NCBI GenBank assembly: GCA_947442105.1
Contig: CANEVH010000022.1
Location: forward strand, 1 to 59,176
Reading direction: 5' to 3'
DNA from: Comamonadaceae bacterium
Lineage (GTDB): Bacteria; Pseudomonadota; Gammaproteobacteria; Burkholderiales; Burkholderiaceae_C
Length of the DNA: 59,176 nucleotides
The notes below the pieces were generated by a model. It was not told where the DNA came from. It ran no database searches and saw only the letters and a list, made by a program, of their open reading frames with translations. The translations under genes were made by a program, and so were the position numbers. Shown here piece after piece: positions 1 to 8,756 of this stretch. Each line of letters begins with the position of its first letter. Positions within the stretch are counted from its first letter, which is position 1.

Positions 1-209
1 CCCACGCTTGTCACTGCGTGTACTGCGCTGCCCCCCGAGGGGGTGAATTCCCCTTGGGGCGGCCCGGCGGGGAATTGGTCGCCCCCACGCTTGTCACTGC
101 GTGTACTGCGCTGCCCCCCGAGGGGGTGAATTCCCCTTGGGGCGGCCCGACGGGGAATTGCCGCCCCACGCTTGTCACTGCGTGTACTGCGCTGCCCCCC
201 GAGGGGGTG
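1..209. repeat. Tandem GC-rich palindromic repeat, about 2.5-3 copies
   Basis: Units begin at 1, 84 and 165 (periods 83 and 81 bp). Each carries a CCCACGCTTGTCACTGCG segment followed by two self-complementary blocks (CCCCCCGAGGGGG and CCCCTTGGGG) and GGCGGCCCGGCGG. The last copy is cut after its first palindrome, where hsdM-derived sequence begins. The same core, on the opposite strand, forms the array inside mpl at 12732-12956, so this is a dispersed genomic repeat family. The array lies exactly where the rest of hsdM would be expected. Confidence 0.9.
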
Positions 210-229
210 CATAGAAGCGCAAAAGAGCT

Positions 230-420
230 TTGCCGGCACTGGGCAAAGCTGGTCGGTGGACGTGGCGGCGGTGAACGCCAATACATTCAATTTGTCAGTA
301 AAGAACCCAAACGGTGGCGAGGTGGTGGCGCACCGCGGCCCGCAAGAGACCATGGATGAAATTGCAGCGCTGGATGCGGAGGCTGCTGAAGTGCTACCTT
401 CTATCCGGGAGTTGCTGTAA
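230..420 (+). pseudogene. hsdM: Remnant of type I restriction DNA methylase HsdM (C-terminal tail only)
   Basis: The reading frame ending at the TAA at 418-420 encodes a tail with the motifs FNLSVKNPNGGE, MDEIAALDAE and IRELL. This is the usual C-terminus of N6-adenine methylase subunits of type I restriction systems. About 55 residues remain. Upstream the frame runs straight into the GC-rich repeat array, so the SAM-binding and NPPF catalytic regions are missing. Together with the hsdR relic at 1127-1686 it marks a deleted restriction-modification locus. The assignment is by recognised motif pattern and was not searched. Confidence 0.7.
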
Positions 421-462
421 CGCGAGCACTGTGTCTAAAATTTTGTGAACAGGAGAAACCCT

Positions 463-693
463 ATGTCTGATCTCGTTCTTGAGTTGTCGCAACAGGCCCA
501 GACACTGGGTGTACAAGACCGGGCGCGCCTGGCTGAGTTGCTGCTGGATTCGATTCACGTGGGCCCAGACAAGGCCATTGACGATGCTTGGGATGCAGAG
601 CTGCTGCGCCGCATCAACGCGCTGGACAGTGGTGTGGCGGTGCTGGTGTCTGCCGAAGATGCGTTTGCCCAGGTTCGACGTGCTATCCAGTGA
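463..693 (+). CDS. Addiction module component family antitoxin
   Basis: This 76-residue protein begins MSDLVLELSQQAQTL and has the LSxEERARLAELLLDS-like region (here ARLAELLLDSIHVG) and the acidic WDAELLRRI segment typical of the putative addiction module component family. It is probably the DNA-binding and neutralising antitoxin of the toxin encoded next. I chose ATG 463 over GTG 445 because AGGAG at 451-455 is well spaced from it. Its TGA overlaps the GTG of the toxin gene (GTGA), so the two are translationally coupled. It sits between remnants of hsdM and hsdR, an arrangement seen in some type I loci. Confidence 0.85.
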   Translation: MSDLVLELSQQAQTLGVQDRARLAELLLDSIHVGPDKAIDDAWDAELLRRINALDSGVAVLVSAEDAFAQVRRAIQ

Positions 694-995
694 GCAAACC
701 CGTACGTTTTCATAGCGAGGCATTGGAAGAACTTACTGCCGAGGCGGTGTATTACGAGTCCAAATCCAGTGGCCTCGGCGCGCGATTTGCCAGTGAGGTA
801 GAAGCAGCAACCCGTATTGCCTCCGAGTTCCCGGAGATGGGTGCGCCGTACAAACACGCCACCCGGCGGGTCTTCCCCAGGAAGTTCCCGTTCTCTGTGG
901 TGTACCGCATTCAGGCGGACGAAATTGTCGTTCTGGCGGTAGCGCCTGACGCGCGCCAGCCGGGCTATTGGCGTGATCGGAAGACCAATGGCTGA
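690..995 (+). CDS. RelE/ParE family toxin
   Basis: This 101-residue protein (starting VSKPVRFHSEALEELTAEAV) has the compact RelE/ParE layout: an N-terminal beta strand, a helix pair with YYESKSSGLGARF, and the C-terminal strands RRVFPRKFPFSVVYRI and IVVLAVAPDARQPGYW. Family members inhibit gyrase or cleave ribosome-bound mRNA; the sequence alone does not say which. The GTG start at 690 overlaps the antitoxin stop codon. The frame is intact although both flanking restriction genes are ruined, which suggests the pair is kept by addiction. Confidence 0.85.
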   Translation: MSKPVRFHSEALEELTAEAVYYESKSSGLGARFASEVEAATRIASEFPEMGAPYKHATRRVFPRKFPFSVVYRIQADEIVVLAVAPDARQPGYWRDRKTNG

Positions 996-1126
996 GCATG
1001 CCATTGGGTTTTTGACTGCTGCTGTCGCTACTGAATGCATAGCTGCTTGCGCATGCTCTGCCGGGGATGGAGGTCGATTTGGCTTCTATTTTTCTCTGAA
1101 GTCGCTGGAATTGGCATCGGTGGAGG

Positions 1127-1686
1127 TTGCGAAATGAATGCAGGGTGGAAGTCACTACCTTCTGGAGTGCCGACGGCACGCCAATGTCGGCGGCGCAGTT
1201 TCTAGAAAGCCTGTACGGCGTGCTGCCGGCGTTTTTTAAGGGCGAAGACCACTGCGTGCGCTGTGGAGCTTGCCCAGCACCCGCCCAAAGTTGCTGGACG
1301 GCTTGGCTGAAAAAGGTTTCAGCAGGGAAGCGCTGGCCGAGATGCAGAAAGCGATGGAGGCGCAGAGCAGCGATTTATTCGATGTCTTGGCCTACGTCGC
1401 ATTCGCCCTGGCCCTGACGGCCTGCACCCGCGCGGAACGGGCGGCCATGGCCTAAGCGGAGGTACACCAGCAACTCACCGACAAGCAACAGGCGTTTGTG
1501 GCCTTCGCGCTCGCGCAGTACGTGAAAGGGGGCGTCGAAGAACTTGATGTTGAAAAGTTGGCGTCACTGCTGCGCCTTCGCTAACGCAACGCCATTGCCG
1601 ATGCGCTTGCCGATCTCGGCAGTGCAGACCAGATTCGCAAGGTGTTTGTGGGCTTTCAGCGGCACCTGTATGCGGCACGCAGATAA
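1127..1686 (+). pseudogene. hsdR: Remnant of type I restriction endonuclease HsdR (C-terminal part)
   Basis: Segments of the EcoEI-type HsdR C-terminal domain follow one another across broken frames. The first frame (from 1127) reads DGTPMSAAQFLESLYG and LPAFFKGED. After a frameshift near 1265-1270 the second reads KLLDGLAEKGFSREALAEMQ, SSDLFDVLAYVAFALA, TDKQQAFVAFALAQYV, GVEELDVEKLASLLRL and NAIADALADLGSADQIR. In-frame TAA codons at 1453-1455 and 1582-1584 interrupt it, and the natural stop is TAA 1684-1686. The helicase and nuclease domains are absent. The gene is clearly dead. Confidence 0.85.
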
Positions 1687-1776
1687 GGTTCGCTCCGCCC
1701 TCCCCCTTTTTGCTTGCGAAGCCCTCGCTCGCTTTCGTTAACCCTTCGGGGCCAGCGCTACTTTTACAATCCCCCC

Positions 1777-2700
1777 GTGCTCCAACAAAGAACTCTCCAA
1801 TCCATCACCCGCGCCGTCGGCGTCGGGTTGCACAGCGGCCAGCGGGTAGAAATCACCTTGCGCCCGGCGGCGCCCAACACAGGCATTGTGTTTCGGCGTG
1901 TGGACCTGCCGCACCCGGTGGACATCAAGGTGAGCACCGAGGCGGTGACCGATACGCGGTTGGCATCTACGCTGTCGGCTGGCGGGGCCAAGGTCCACAC
2001 GGTGGAGCACCTGATGTCGGCCTGCGCGGGCTTGGGCGTGGACAACATGGTGGTGGACATTACGGCCGAAGAGGTGCCGATTCTGGACGGCTCGGCCGCG
2101 TCTTTTGTGTTTTTGCTGCAAAGCGCGGGCATTGAGATGCAAAACGCGCCGCGCCGCTTTATCCGGGTCAAGGCGCCCATTACCGTGCGCGAAGGTGCGG
2201 CTGGCAACGAGAAATGGGCGACGCTGGAGCCGTTTCACGGCTTTAAGCTGAGCTTTGAGATTGATTTCAACCATCCGGCAGTGGACTCCACCGGCCAGCG
2301 CGTGGAGTTTGACCTGGGCTTGGGCTCTTACGCGCGCGACATTGCCCGCGCGCGCACCTTTGGCTTTACCAAAGACGTGGAAATGATGCGCGCCAACGGC
2401 CTGGCCCTGGGTGGCGGCCTGGACAACGCCATCGTGATGGACGACTACAAGGTGCTCAATGCCGATGGTCTGCGTTATGACGACGAGTTCGTCAAGCACA
2501 AAATCCTCGACGCCATGGGCGACTTGTACATCGTGGGCATGCCGCTCTTGGCCCACTACCGCGCGCACCGCTCGGGCCACGCGCTCAACAACCTGCTGCT
2601 GCGCCAGCTCCAGGCCCAGCCCGAGGCCTGGGACGTGGTCACGTTTGAAGAAGAGCGCCGGGCGCCTGCTGGTTTTGCGGAACTTGCGCCACAGTGGTAG
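1777..2700 (+). CDS. lpxC: UDP-3-O-acyl-N-acetylglucosamine deacetylase
   Basis: LpxC catalyses the committed step of lipid A synthesis, zinc-dependent deacetylation of UDP-3-O-acyl-GlcNAc, in the cytoplasm. The 307-residue product matches the usual length of about 305. It shows the zinc-binding [10 protein letters not shown] motif and the later [12 protein letters not shown] and HRSGHALNN motifs that supply the remaining ligand and catalytic residues. I chose GTG 1777 ([20 protein letters not shown]) because family members begin at this residue; the upstream extension to 1714 is not family-like. In related bacteria the gene ends the mur/fts division cluster; here dead hsdR sequence lies directly upstream. 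Confidence 0.95.
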   Translation: MLQQRTLQSITRAVGVGLHSGQRVEITLRPAAPNTGIVFRRVDLPHPVDIKVSTEAVTDTRLASTLSAGGAKVHTVEHLMSACAGLGVDNMVVDITAEEVPILDGSAASFVFLLQSAGIEMQNAPRRFIRVKAPITVREGAAGNEKWATLEPFHGFKLSFEIDFNHPAVDSTGQRVEFDLGLGSYARDIARARTFGFTKDVEMMRANGLALGGGLDNAIVMDDYKVLNADGLRYDDEFVKHKILDAMGDLYIVGMPLLAHYRAHRSGHALNNLLLRQLQAQPEAWDVVTFEEERRAPAGFAELAPQW

Positions 2701-2717
2701 GCAGCGCCAGCAGGCGC
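2662..2717. terminator. Inverted repeat spanning the lpxC stop codon
   Basis: GCGCCTGCTGG at 2662-2672 and CCAGCAGGCGC at 2707-2717 are perfect 11-bp inverted arms around the lpxC stop codon. A short A-rich stretch follows rather than a U tract, so termination on the + strand is uncertain. The arms could equally stabilise the 3' end of the lpxC message. Confidence 0.35.
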
Positions 2718-2869
2718 AAAACTCGCACTTCTTGAACGAAGTTTTGGCCCCGCCGACTTGCTGTAGATAGTCCAAAAACTTCGCACCTCGCGTTTCTATG
2801 CGCTGGCGCACAGAAGTCTGGCACCGCTAGCCTTAGGCTTGACCGGCGCGCACCGTGGGGTTGCGCGCT

Positions 2870-2910
2870 AACTTGCATGAAGGTGCATTGCGCGCCCCAT
2901 CATGCAAGTT
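2870..2910. repeat. Perfect 11-bp inverted repeat upstream of the csbD-like gene
   Basis: AACTTGCATGA at 2870-2880 is the exact reverse complement of TCATGCAAGTT at 2900-2910, with 19 bases between them. It lies 44 bases upstream of the csbD-like start. It could be an operator, a hairpin in the 5' leader or the lpxC terminator. No U tract follows, which argues against a terminator. Confidence 0.5.
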
Positions 2911-2953
2911 CTTTCGTCAACGCGGACTCGGTCAACACAGCAAAGGAATCACC

Positions 2954-3139
2954 ATGAACAAAGAACACATCGAAGGCAAAGCCAAAGAGGTACTTGGCAA
3001 GGCGCAACAAGAATTGGGCAAGGCCATTGGCAGCAAGAGCCAGCAAATGGAGGGCTTGAAAAAGCAAGTAGCAGGTCGGGCGGAACACATGCTGGGCGAC
3101 GCAAAAGCCGTTTTAAAAGACGCCGCCAAGCGCTTCTAA
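2954..3139 (+). CDS. CsbD family stress-response protein
   Basis: This 61-residue, lysine- and alanine-rich helical protein (MNKEHIEGKAKEVLGKAQQE) carries the IEGKAKE..G.A..ELG pattern of CsbD-like proteins and a second half repeating the theme (EGLKKQVAGRAEHMLGDAK). Family members are small cytoplasmic proteins induced by general stress, with unknown biochemical function. It stands alone between lpxC and the convergent ruvC. The inverted repeat at 2870-2910 may act on its expression. Confidence 0.85.
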   Translation: MNKEHIEGKAKEVLGKAQQELGKAIGSKSQQMEGLKKQVAGRAEHMLGDAKAVLKDAAKRF

Positions 3140-3197
3140 GCGGCGGAGCACGGGCGGAACACAGGCGAGTTATGGGCGGGGTGTTGCCGGCAGCGTG

Positions 3198-3743
3198 CTA
3201 CCGGCTGCGCCCCGACTTGTAGCTTCCGTCCGCCGAACCGATACCTTCGGCTTTGGCGATGCGGGCCATGGCCGCCCCGGCATGCGCGTGCGTAATCGCC
3301 AAGCCCAAGGCGTCCGCCGCATCGGGGCCCGGTACACCGGGTAGCGCAAGGAGGCGGCGCACCATTTCTTGAATTTGGGTTTTGTCGGCGCGGCCATAGC
3401 CCACGACGGCCTGCTTCATTTGCAGCGCGGTGTATTCAGCCACGTCCAAGTTGGCATGCACCAGCGCCGTCACAAGAGCGCCACGCGCTTGGCCCAGCAG
3501 CAGCGTGGACTGTGGGTTGACATTGACAAAGACGATTTCAATGGACGCGCAGTCGGGCTGGTAGCGGGCTATCACCTCGCCCATGCCGTCAAACAGCACT
3601 TTCAGGCGCGCGGGCAGCGCCTTGGTGTCGAGCTTTTGGGTGGAGATGGTGCCGCTGACCACGTAGCGCAGGGCCGCTCCCTCCTGATCAATCACGCCAA
3701 AACCGGTGGTGCGCAGGCCGGGGTCGATTCCCAAAATCCTCAT
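3198..3743 (-). CDS. ruvC: Holliday junction endonuclease RuvC
   Basis: RuvC resolves Holliday junctions as a homodimer with RuvAB. The 181-residue protein begins [17 protein letters not shown]. Its RNase H-like acidic residues are visible at D7, E69 (in [11 protein letters not shown]), D141 and D144 (in [11 protein letters not shown]). I chose ATG 3743 because it matches the family start. It overlaps the mtgA stop codon by four bases (ATGA), so ruvC is the last gene of the rnb-tonB-mtgA-ruvC block. ruvA and ruvB are not in the window. Confidence 0.96.
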   Translation of the reverse strand: MRILGIDPGLRTTGFGVIDQEGAALRYVVSGTISTQKLDTKALPARLKVLFDGMGEVIARYQPDCASIEIVFVNVNPQSTLLLGQARGALVTALVHANLDVAEYTALQMKQAVVGYGRADKTQIQEMVRRLLALPGVPGPDAADALGLAITHAHAGAAMARIAKAEGIGSADGSYKSGRSR

Positions 3744-4489
3744 GGTGGGGCGCCGGGCAAGCGTGCATCGGGCATGCGGGCCACGATGACTTGGGCGCGC
3801 TCGCTCAGGTAGGGCGAATTGGGCAGTTTCTCGAAGTAGCGCGGGCGCGGCAACATCACGGCCAAACGCGCCGCCTCGTAGGGGCTGAGTTGGGCGGCGC
3901 TCTTGCGAAAGTAGTGCTGCGCTGCCGCCTCGGCGCCAAACACGCCCTCGCCCCACTCCACGCTATTGAGGTAAATCTCCAAGATGCGTTGCTTGCTCAA
4001 CAGGTTTTCGAGCAAGAGCGTAAGCACCATTTCTTGCGCTTTGCGCAGCAGCGTGCGCTCGCCCGAGAGAAACAGGTTTTTGGCCAATTGCTGGGTGATG
4101 GTGGAGCCGCCCACCACCTTGGGCGTTCGGGCATTTTTGGCAGCCTTGGTAGCCGCATTGTGGGCGGCAGCACGGTCTTCGGCTTTGGCGTTTTTGGCCC
4201 AGGCCTTTTCTAAGGCCGTCCAGTCAAGCCCATCGTGGCTGCTGAAGCGGTCGTCCTCGGAGGCAATCACCGCGCGCTTGAGGTTGACGCTGATTTGTTC
4301 GTAGTCGCGCCACTGCTGGCGCCAGCGCAGCGTGCCGTCGGCCTGCGCACGCTGCCAGGCTTGCGAACGCTCAAAAGCGGTGGACTGCGGGTCTATCCAG
4401 GCCATGCTGGCAATGCGCAAAGCAAAAAACACCTGCAAGCCGAGCAAGGCAAGCGCAATCAGACCCACAAAGCGCAAGCCGAGCTTCAC
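3740..4489 (-). CDS. mtgA: Monofunctional biosynthetic peptidoglycan transglycosylase
   Basis: MtgA is a GT51 glycosyltransferase that polymerises lipid II into glycan strands at the inner membrane. The 249-residue protein has an N-terminal membrane anchor (about residues 5-25). The catalytic EDDRF..HDG motif has its glutamate near residue 78, and [13 protein letters not shown] and [10 protein letters not shown] follow. About 30 extra Ala/Lys-rich residues separate the first two motifs. The start codon overlaps the tonB-like stop (ATGA). Relatives often carry aroE between these two genes, as far as I recall; it is absent here. Confidence 0.95.
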   Translation of the reverse strand: MKLGLRFVGLIALALLGLQVFFALRIASMAWIDPQSTAFERSQAWQRAQADGTLRWRQQWRDYEQISVNLKRAVIASEDDRFSSHDGLDWTALEKAWAKNAKAEDRAAAHNAATKAAKNARTPKVVGGSTITQQLAKNLFLSGERTLLRKAQEMVLTLLLENLLSKQRILEIYLNSVEWGEGVFGAEAAAQHYFRKSAAQLSPYEAARLAVMLPRPRYFEKLPNSPYLSERAQVIVARMPDARLPGAPP

Positions 4490-5397
4490 TGCGGCACCAT
4501 GGCCTTGGTTTGCAAGGTGGCGTCTTGGGTAAAAGTAAAGCGCGACACGACCACCAACTGGTCCACCGTTTTGCGCATTTCTGGGGTGAAGAGTCCGAAG
4601 GGGCCGGCCTTGCGGGCGATTGCTTGGGCGCGGCGGTCCAAGTCTGGATTGCCAGACGATTTGGCCACTTCGGCTTCAAGCACGACGCCCTTGTCGTCCA
4701 CCGTGAGCACCATGGTCAGGCTGCCGTACAGTTTTTGACCGCCTTTTTCAGGAAAGTAGGCGGTGCCACGTGCCTCAATGGCCTGGCGCATGCTGTCGTA
4801 GTAGACCGCGTAGCTGACTTCGCGCACTGCGGGGCTGACATAGCGTTTGCGCGGGCGGGCGTTCTCGGCGTTGATGCGCTTTTCAATCTTGGCCAACAAC
4901 TTGACCATTTCGCGCCGCTTTTTCTCCAGCTCCGCCTTTTCTTGGGGGGAATCTGCGCTTTTGGCGCGCGCGTCGGTGAGTGCGGCGAGCTGGTCTTTCA
5001 CGCGGGTCAGCAGCAGGTTTTGCTGCACTTGCAGGTTTTGCCGGGCCTGCGCGGATGCAGCTTCCTCTGAGTCGCCTTCTTTGAGGTCTATGCTGGGACC
5101 CAGCATGCTGGTGGCAATGCCCTGTTGCGCTTCGCCCCCGCCGGCCAGCGAGGTCTGGGCCAGCGCCTGCGCGTTCTCGGGTGGAATTTCACTGCGGGCG
5201 TTGACCAAAACCACATCCAGCGTTGCATCGTTCAACAGTTGGTCAAACGCTTTGGGGTTGGAAAAACGCAGGCCAATCACCAAAGCGTGCAGCGCCAGCG
5301 AGACCAGCAAAGCGCGCTGCAACAGGCTGGCGCGCACCCACTGCCGCTTCATGCGGTGTTGAAAGCCTGCGACTGACACTGCCGTTGCCGTTGTCAT
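4486..5397 (-). CDS. TonB family C-terminal domain protein
   Basis: This 303-residue protein has one membrane segment (about residues 25-43, LLQRALLVSLALHALVIG), a coiled-coil, Gln/Ala/Lys-rich periplasmic stretch (about 115-170), and a C-terminal TonB-like fold (YYDSMRQAIEARGTAYFP...GSLTMVLTVDDKGVVLEAEV). TonB proteins couple the proton-motive force to outer-membrane transport, but no ExbBD genes are near. Its constant neighbourhood with cell-wall genes suggests a different housekeeping role, which is inference. It overlaps mtgA and lies 14 bases downstream of the RNase gene. Confidence 0.85.
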   Translation of the reverse strand: MTTATAVSVAGFQHRMKRQWVRASLLQRALLVSLALHALVIGLRFSNPKAFDQLLNDATLDVVLVNARSEIPPENAQALAQTSLAGGGEAQQGIATSMLGPSIDLKEGDSEEAASAQARQNLQVQQNLLLTRVKDQLAALTDARAKSADSPQEKAELEKKRREMVKLLAKIEKRINAENARPRKRYVSPAVREVSYAVYYDSMRQAIEARGTAYFPEKGGQKLYGSLTMVLTVDDKGVVLEAEVAKSSGNPDLDRRAQAIARKAGPFGLFTPEMRKTVDQLVVVSRFTFTQDATLQTKAMVPQ

Positions 5398-5411
5398 TGC
5401 TATTACCGGTC

Positions 5412-7463
5412 CTAGCTGGCGTCACCCAGCGGGGCCTCGCTCAGGTCTACCGCAATCGCAATGGGGCCGGACACCTCATCGTCCTCTTGCGCCTCGTCAA
5501 TCGCGCCGTCCGGCGCACTGCCGTCGGTGGCGGGCACATCCAGGCGCTCAACCACCGTGCCGTGAATGTCCAGGGTGATCAAGTCCATCTCGCCCAAGCG
5601 CACCCGCACGCGCGCGCCGCGCGGCAGGCCTTGGGCGCCCATCACCGGCAGCACCAGGGGCAGCGCGTCGGCGCGCACCATGTTGTCTTTGAACACGCTG
5701 CACTCCAGCTCCTGCACCGCGTTTTGTTGCAAATACTTGAGCGTCCAGAAGCGTTCCATGGCGCCCTGGTAGCCGTTGTAGGCGCTGTAGGCGGCGTCGA
5801 AGCTAGAGATGATGGAAAACAGCGCCGCGTCTTTGGGGTTAAAGGGCGCAGCCAGTGCCGCTGTGCTGCCGTGGCGGGCGCAGGCGATGATTTGCCACTG
5901 GTTGACCAAGTCGGTATAGCGGCGCAAGGGCGAGGTGCTCCAGGCGTAGCTTTTGACGCCAATACCGGCATGCGGCAGCGCCTTGGTGCCCATGCGCACC
6001 TTGACACCAGGGGCCATTGAGGCCTGGCTGCGGTAAATGGCGGGCACGCCCAGTTCAGCCATCCAATTGCCCCAGGTGCTGTTGGCCAAAATCATGGCTT
6101 CGGCCACGATCAGGTCCAGGGGCGCACCGCGCGTGCGGGTGCTGATCAGCACCTGCTCGTCGCCTTGCGGCTCGGCACCTTCGTTACCTACGAGCCTGAA
6201 GTTGTAGTCCGGCCGGTTAAAGGTTTCGGGCTTGCCGCGCACCACTTCGCGCTGGGCTTTGAGGCTGCGCGCCAAGCGGTGCAAAAACGCGAGTTGGGGC
6301 TGCAGGCCGGTCAGCGGCGCGGGCTCGCTGCCCGGCGTGGCCAGGGCGGTTTGCAGCCATTCTTCGGTGACGATGGCATCCAACTGGTCGTGGCGCAGGT
6401 TGTGGCTGATGGGCACGCTCTCCAACCAGGTTTGGCTGGCCACAATCGCCAGCGTGGCCTCGTCCACGGTCACATACAAGCTCACTGCGGGGCAATCGCG
6501 CCCCTCTTGCAAGGTGTAGCTTTGCACCACTGCGTCGGGCAGCATGGTGACTTTGTATCCCGGCATGTAGACGGTGGACAAACGCGCGCGGCCCAGGCGG
6601 TCTATGTCGCCGTCAGGCACCAGGGCCAGGCCGGGAGCGGCAATGTGCACGCCCACGATAACCGTACCGCTGCCAAGGCCCTGCACCGACAAGGCGTCGT
6701 CAATCTCGGTGGTGGCGGAGTCGTCAATGGAAAAGGCCGACACGAGTGCGCGCGGCAGCGGCTCGGTGATGGCCGGCGCCATGGTGGCAGCAAAGCCGGT
6801 GCCCTGGGGAAAGTTTTCCAGCAAAAAGCGCTTCCAGTGGAACTGGTAAGGCGAGTCAATGGCGCCGCTGCGCTGCAGCAGGTCCAGGGGCGCGGTGCGG
6901 GTGGCGCGTGAGGCCTCGACCACGGCCTTGTATTCGGGGGCGTTTTTGTCGGGCTTGAACAAAATTTTGTAGAGCTGCTCGCGCACCGGCTGCGGGCATA
7001 CGCCCTCGCCCAGTTCCTGCGCCCATTGGGCAATCAGCGCGGCGACTGCCTTCTTCTTCTCAATGGCCACCAGCGCCTGGGCAATCACCTCGGCAGACGC
7101 TTTGCGGAAAAAGCCCTTGCCCGCGCGGCGGAAGTAGTGCGGCGCGTCAAACAGGCGGATCAGCATGGCAGCCTGCTGCTCCAGCGTGGCGTCTTTGCTG
7201 AAGTATTCCCGCGCCAGGGTGGCAAAGGCAAAGTCGTCCTCGGGGGAGAACTCCCAGGCCAGTTCCAGCTCAATGGTTTCGCTTTGCGCCTGCGCAGCGG
7301 CCATAAAGGCGGCAGGGGCCGGTTTCTCAAAGCGCAGCAGCACATTGGCCATCTTGACCTTGACGCGCTTGCCACTGTCGAGCTCGACTTGCGCCGAGGC
7401 ATCGCTCTCTGACAGCACCCGACCGGCCATGAATTTTCCGGCTTCATCAAACAATACAAACAT
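5412..7463 (-). CDS. RNase II/RNR family exoribonuclease (RNB domain)
   Basis: This is a 683-residue hydrolytic 3'-to-5' exoribonuclease. The RNB catalytic signature DDSATTEIDDALSV supplies the metal-binding aspartates, and RGAPLDLIVAEAMILANS and TSPLRRYTDLVNQWQI are typical of the domain's second half. The N-terminal region (about 1-180) is the variant seen in beta-proteobacteria, and an acidic tail ends the protein. I chose ATG 7463 (MFVLFDEAGKFMAGRVL) because residues upstream are not family-like. It heads the minus-strand block and is divergent from rodA, with 55 bases between them. Confidence 0.93.
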   Translation of the reverse strand: MFVLFDEAGKFMAGRVLSESDASAQVELDSGKRVKVKMANVLLRFEKPAPAAFMAAAQAQSETIELELAWEFSPEDDFAFATLAREYFSKDATLEQQAAMLIRLFDAPHYFRRAGKGFFRKASAEVIAQALVAIEKKKAVAALIAQWAQELGEGVCPQPVREQLYKILFKPDKNAPEYKAVVEASRATRTAPLDLLQRSGAIDSPYQFHWKRFLLENFPQGTGFAATMAPAITEPLPRALVSAFSIDDSATTEIDDALSVQGLGSGTVIVGVHIAAPGLALVPDGDIDRLGRARLSTVYMPGYKVTMLPDAVVQSYTLQEGRDCPAVSLYVTVDEATLAIVASQTWLESVPISHNLRHDQLDAIVTEEWLQTALATPGSEPAPLTGLQPQLAFLHRLARSLKAQREVVRGKPETFNRPDYNFRLVGNEGAEPQGDEQVLISTRTRGAPLDLIVAEAMILANSTWGNWMAELGVPAIYRSQASMAPGVKVRMGTKALPHAGIGVKSYAWSTSPLRRYTDLVNQWQIIACARHGSTAALAAPFNPKDAALFSIISSFDAAYSAYNGYQGAMERFWTLKYLQQNAVQELECSVFKDNMVRADALPLVLPVMGAQGLPRGARVRVRLGEMDLITLDIHGTVVERLDVPATDGSAPDGAIDEAQEDDEVSGPIAIAVDLSEAPLGDAS

Positions 7464-7518
7464 GGCTGGGATTCTCCCATGGCCGCTGCCCTGTGCCCCG
7501 GCGCCCGATAATCGCGCC

Positions 7519-8673
7519 ATGGCCACTTCGTTCGGAAAAATCAGTTTGCGCAGCCGCCTTGCCCCGTGGTTGGTGGGCATGGACGGCCCACTGGCCTTTG
7601 TGGTGTTTGTTCTGGCCTGCGCTGGTTTGCTGGTGATGTACTCCAGCGGTTATGACCACGGAACCCGCTTTGCCGACCATGCGCGCAATATGCTGATTGC
7701 CGCTGTGGTGATGTTTGTGGCCGCCCAAATACCGCCGCAAAGGCTGATGGGGCTGGCGGTGCCGCTGTACCTGGCGGGTGTGGCCTTGCTGGTGGCGGTG
7801 GCGGTGTTTGGCGTGACCAAAAAGGGCGCGCGGCGCTGGTTGAACGTGGGCGTGGTCATTCAACCCAGCGAGATTCTGAAAATCGCCATGCCGCTGATGC
7901 TAGCCTGGTGGTTCCAAAAGCGCGAGGGCCAGCTGCGCCCGCTGGACTTTGCCGTGGCAGCGGTATTGCTCGGTATTCCGGTGGGGCTGATCATGCGCCA
8001 GCCCGACCTGGGCACCGCCATGCTGGTGCTGGCCGCGGGCCTGGCGGTCATCTTTTTTGCCGGGGTGAGCTGGAAACTGATTATTCCCCCGGCGGTGCTG
8101 GGGCTGGTGGCCGTGGTCTTGCTGGTGGGATTTGAGCCCCTGCTGTGCGCCGACGGCATGCGCTGGCCGGTGCTGCACGACTACCAGCAGCAGCGCATTT
8201 GTACCCTGCTTGACCCCTCGCGCGACCCGCTGGGCAAGGGTTTTCACATCATCCAGGGCATGATTGGCATTGGCGCCGGCGGGGTGTTTGGCGTGGGGTT
8301 TATGCACGGCACCCAGACGCACCTCGAATTCATCCCCGAGCGCACCACCGACTTCATCTTTGCCGCCTTCTCGGAAGAATTTGGCCTGGTCGGCAACGTG
8401 CTGTTGATCGCCGGTTTTATTGCCCTGATTTTGCGGGCGCTGGCCATTGCGCTGGACGCATCCACGCTGTTTTCCCGGCTGCTGGCGGGCAGCATTGCCA
8501 TGATTTTTTTCACCTACGCCTTTGTCAATATGGGCATGGTCAGCGGCATCGTGCCGGTGGTGGGCGTGCCGCTGCCTTTCATCAGCTACGGCGGCACCGC
8601 CATGGTGACGCTGGGTTTTGCGCTGGGCATTCTGATGTCGGTCGCCAACGCGCGCCGTTTGGTGCAAACCTAG
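7519..8673 (+). CDS. rodA: Rod-shape-determining peptidoglycan polymerase RodA
   Basis: RodA is a SEDS-family glycosyltransferase of the inner membrane that builds lateral-wall peptidoglycan with PBP2. The 384-residue protein has about ten hydrophobic segments and the conserved blocks RRWLNVGVVIQPSEILKI, RQPDLGTAMLV, LGKGFHIIQGMIGIGAGG, EFIPERTTDFIFAAFSEEFG and VPLPFISYGGTAM. ATG 7519 is close to the divergent RNase start. mrdA and mreBCD, its usual upstream partners, are not adjacent, so this looks like a rearranged copy of that cluster; tldD follows. Confidence 0.95.
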   Translation: MATSFGKISLRSRLAPWLVGMDGPLAFVVFVLACAGLLVMYSSGYDHGTRFADHARNMLIAAVVMFVAAQIPPQRLMGLAVPLYLAGVALLVAVAVFGVTKKGARRWLNVGVVIQPSEILKIAMPLMLAWWFQKREGQLRPLDFAVAAVLLGIPVGLIMRQPDLGTAMLVLAAGLAVIFFAGVSWKLIIPPAVLGLVAVVLLVGFEPLLCADGMRWPVLHDYQQQRICTLLDPSRDPLGKGFHIIQGMIGIGAGGVFGVGFMHGTQTHLEFIPERTTDFIFAAFSEEFGLVGNVLLIAGFIALILRALAIALDASTLFSRLLAGSIAMIFFTYAFVNMGMVSGIVPVVGVPLPFISYGGTAMVTLGFALGILMSVANARRLVQT

Positions 8674-8756
8674 AGCGCTTGGGCGGCCCGGCGCACCATG
8701 ACGCAGCGCATGGCCCGTTGACCGGCGGGGCATCAACCCCAGCCTAAAATGGCCCG

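Noticed and set aside
1..209. CRISPR array
   Set aside because: Three units of about 82 bp repeat without unique spacers. The whole unit is conserved, so this is a tandem palindromic repeat, not a CRISPR.
1738..2811. 357-codon minus-strand frame over lpxC
   Set aside because: Shadow of lpxC. Only the inverted repeat beyond the lpxC stop gives the frame an unusual tail.
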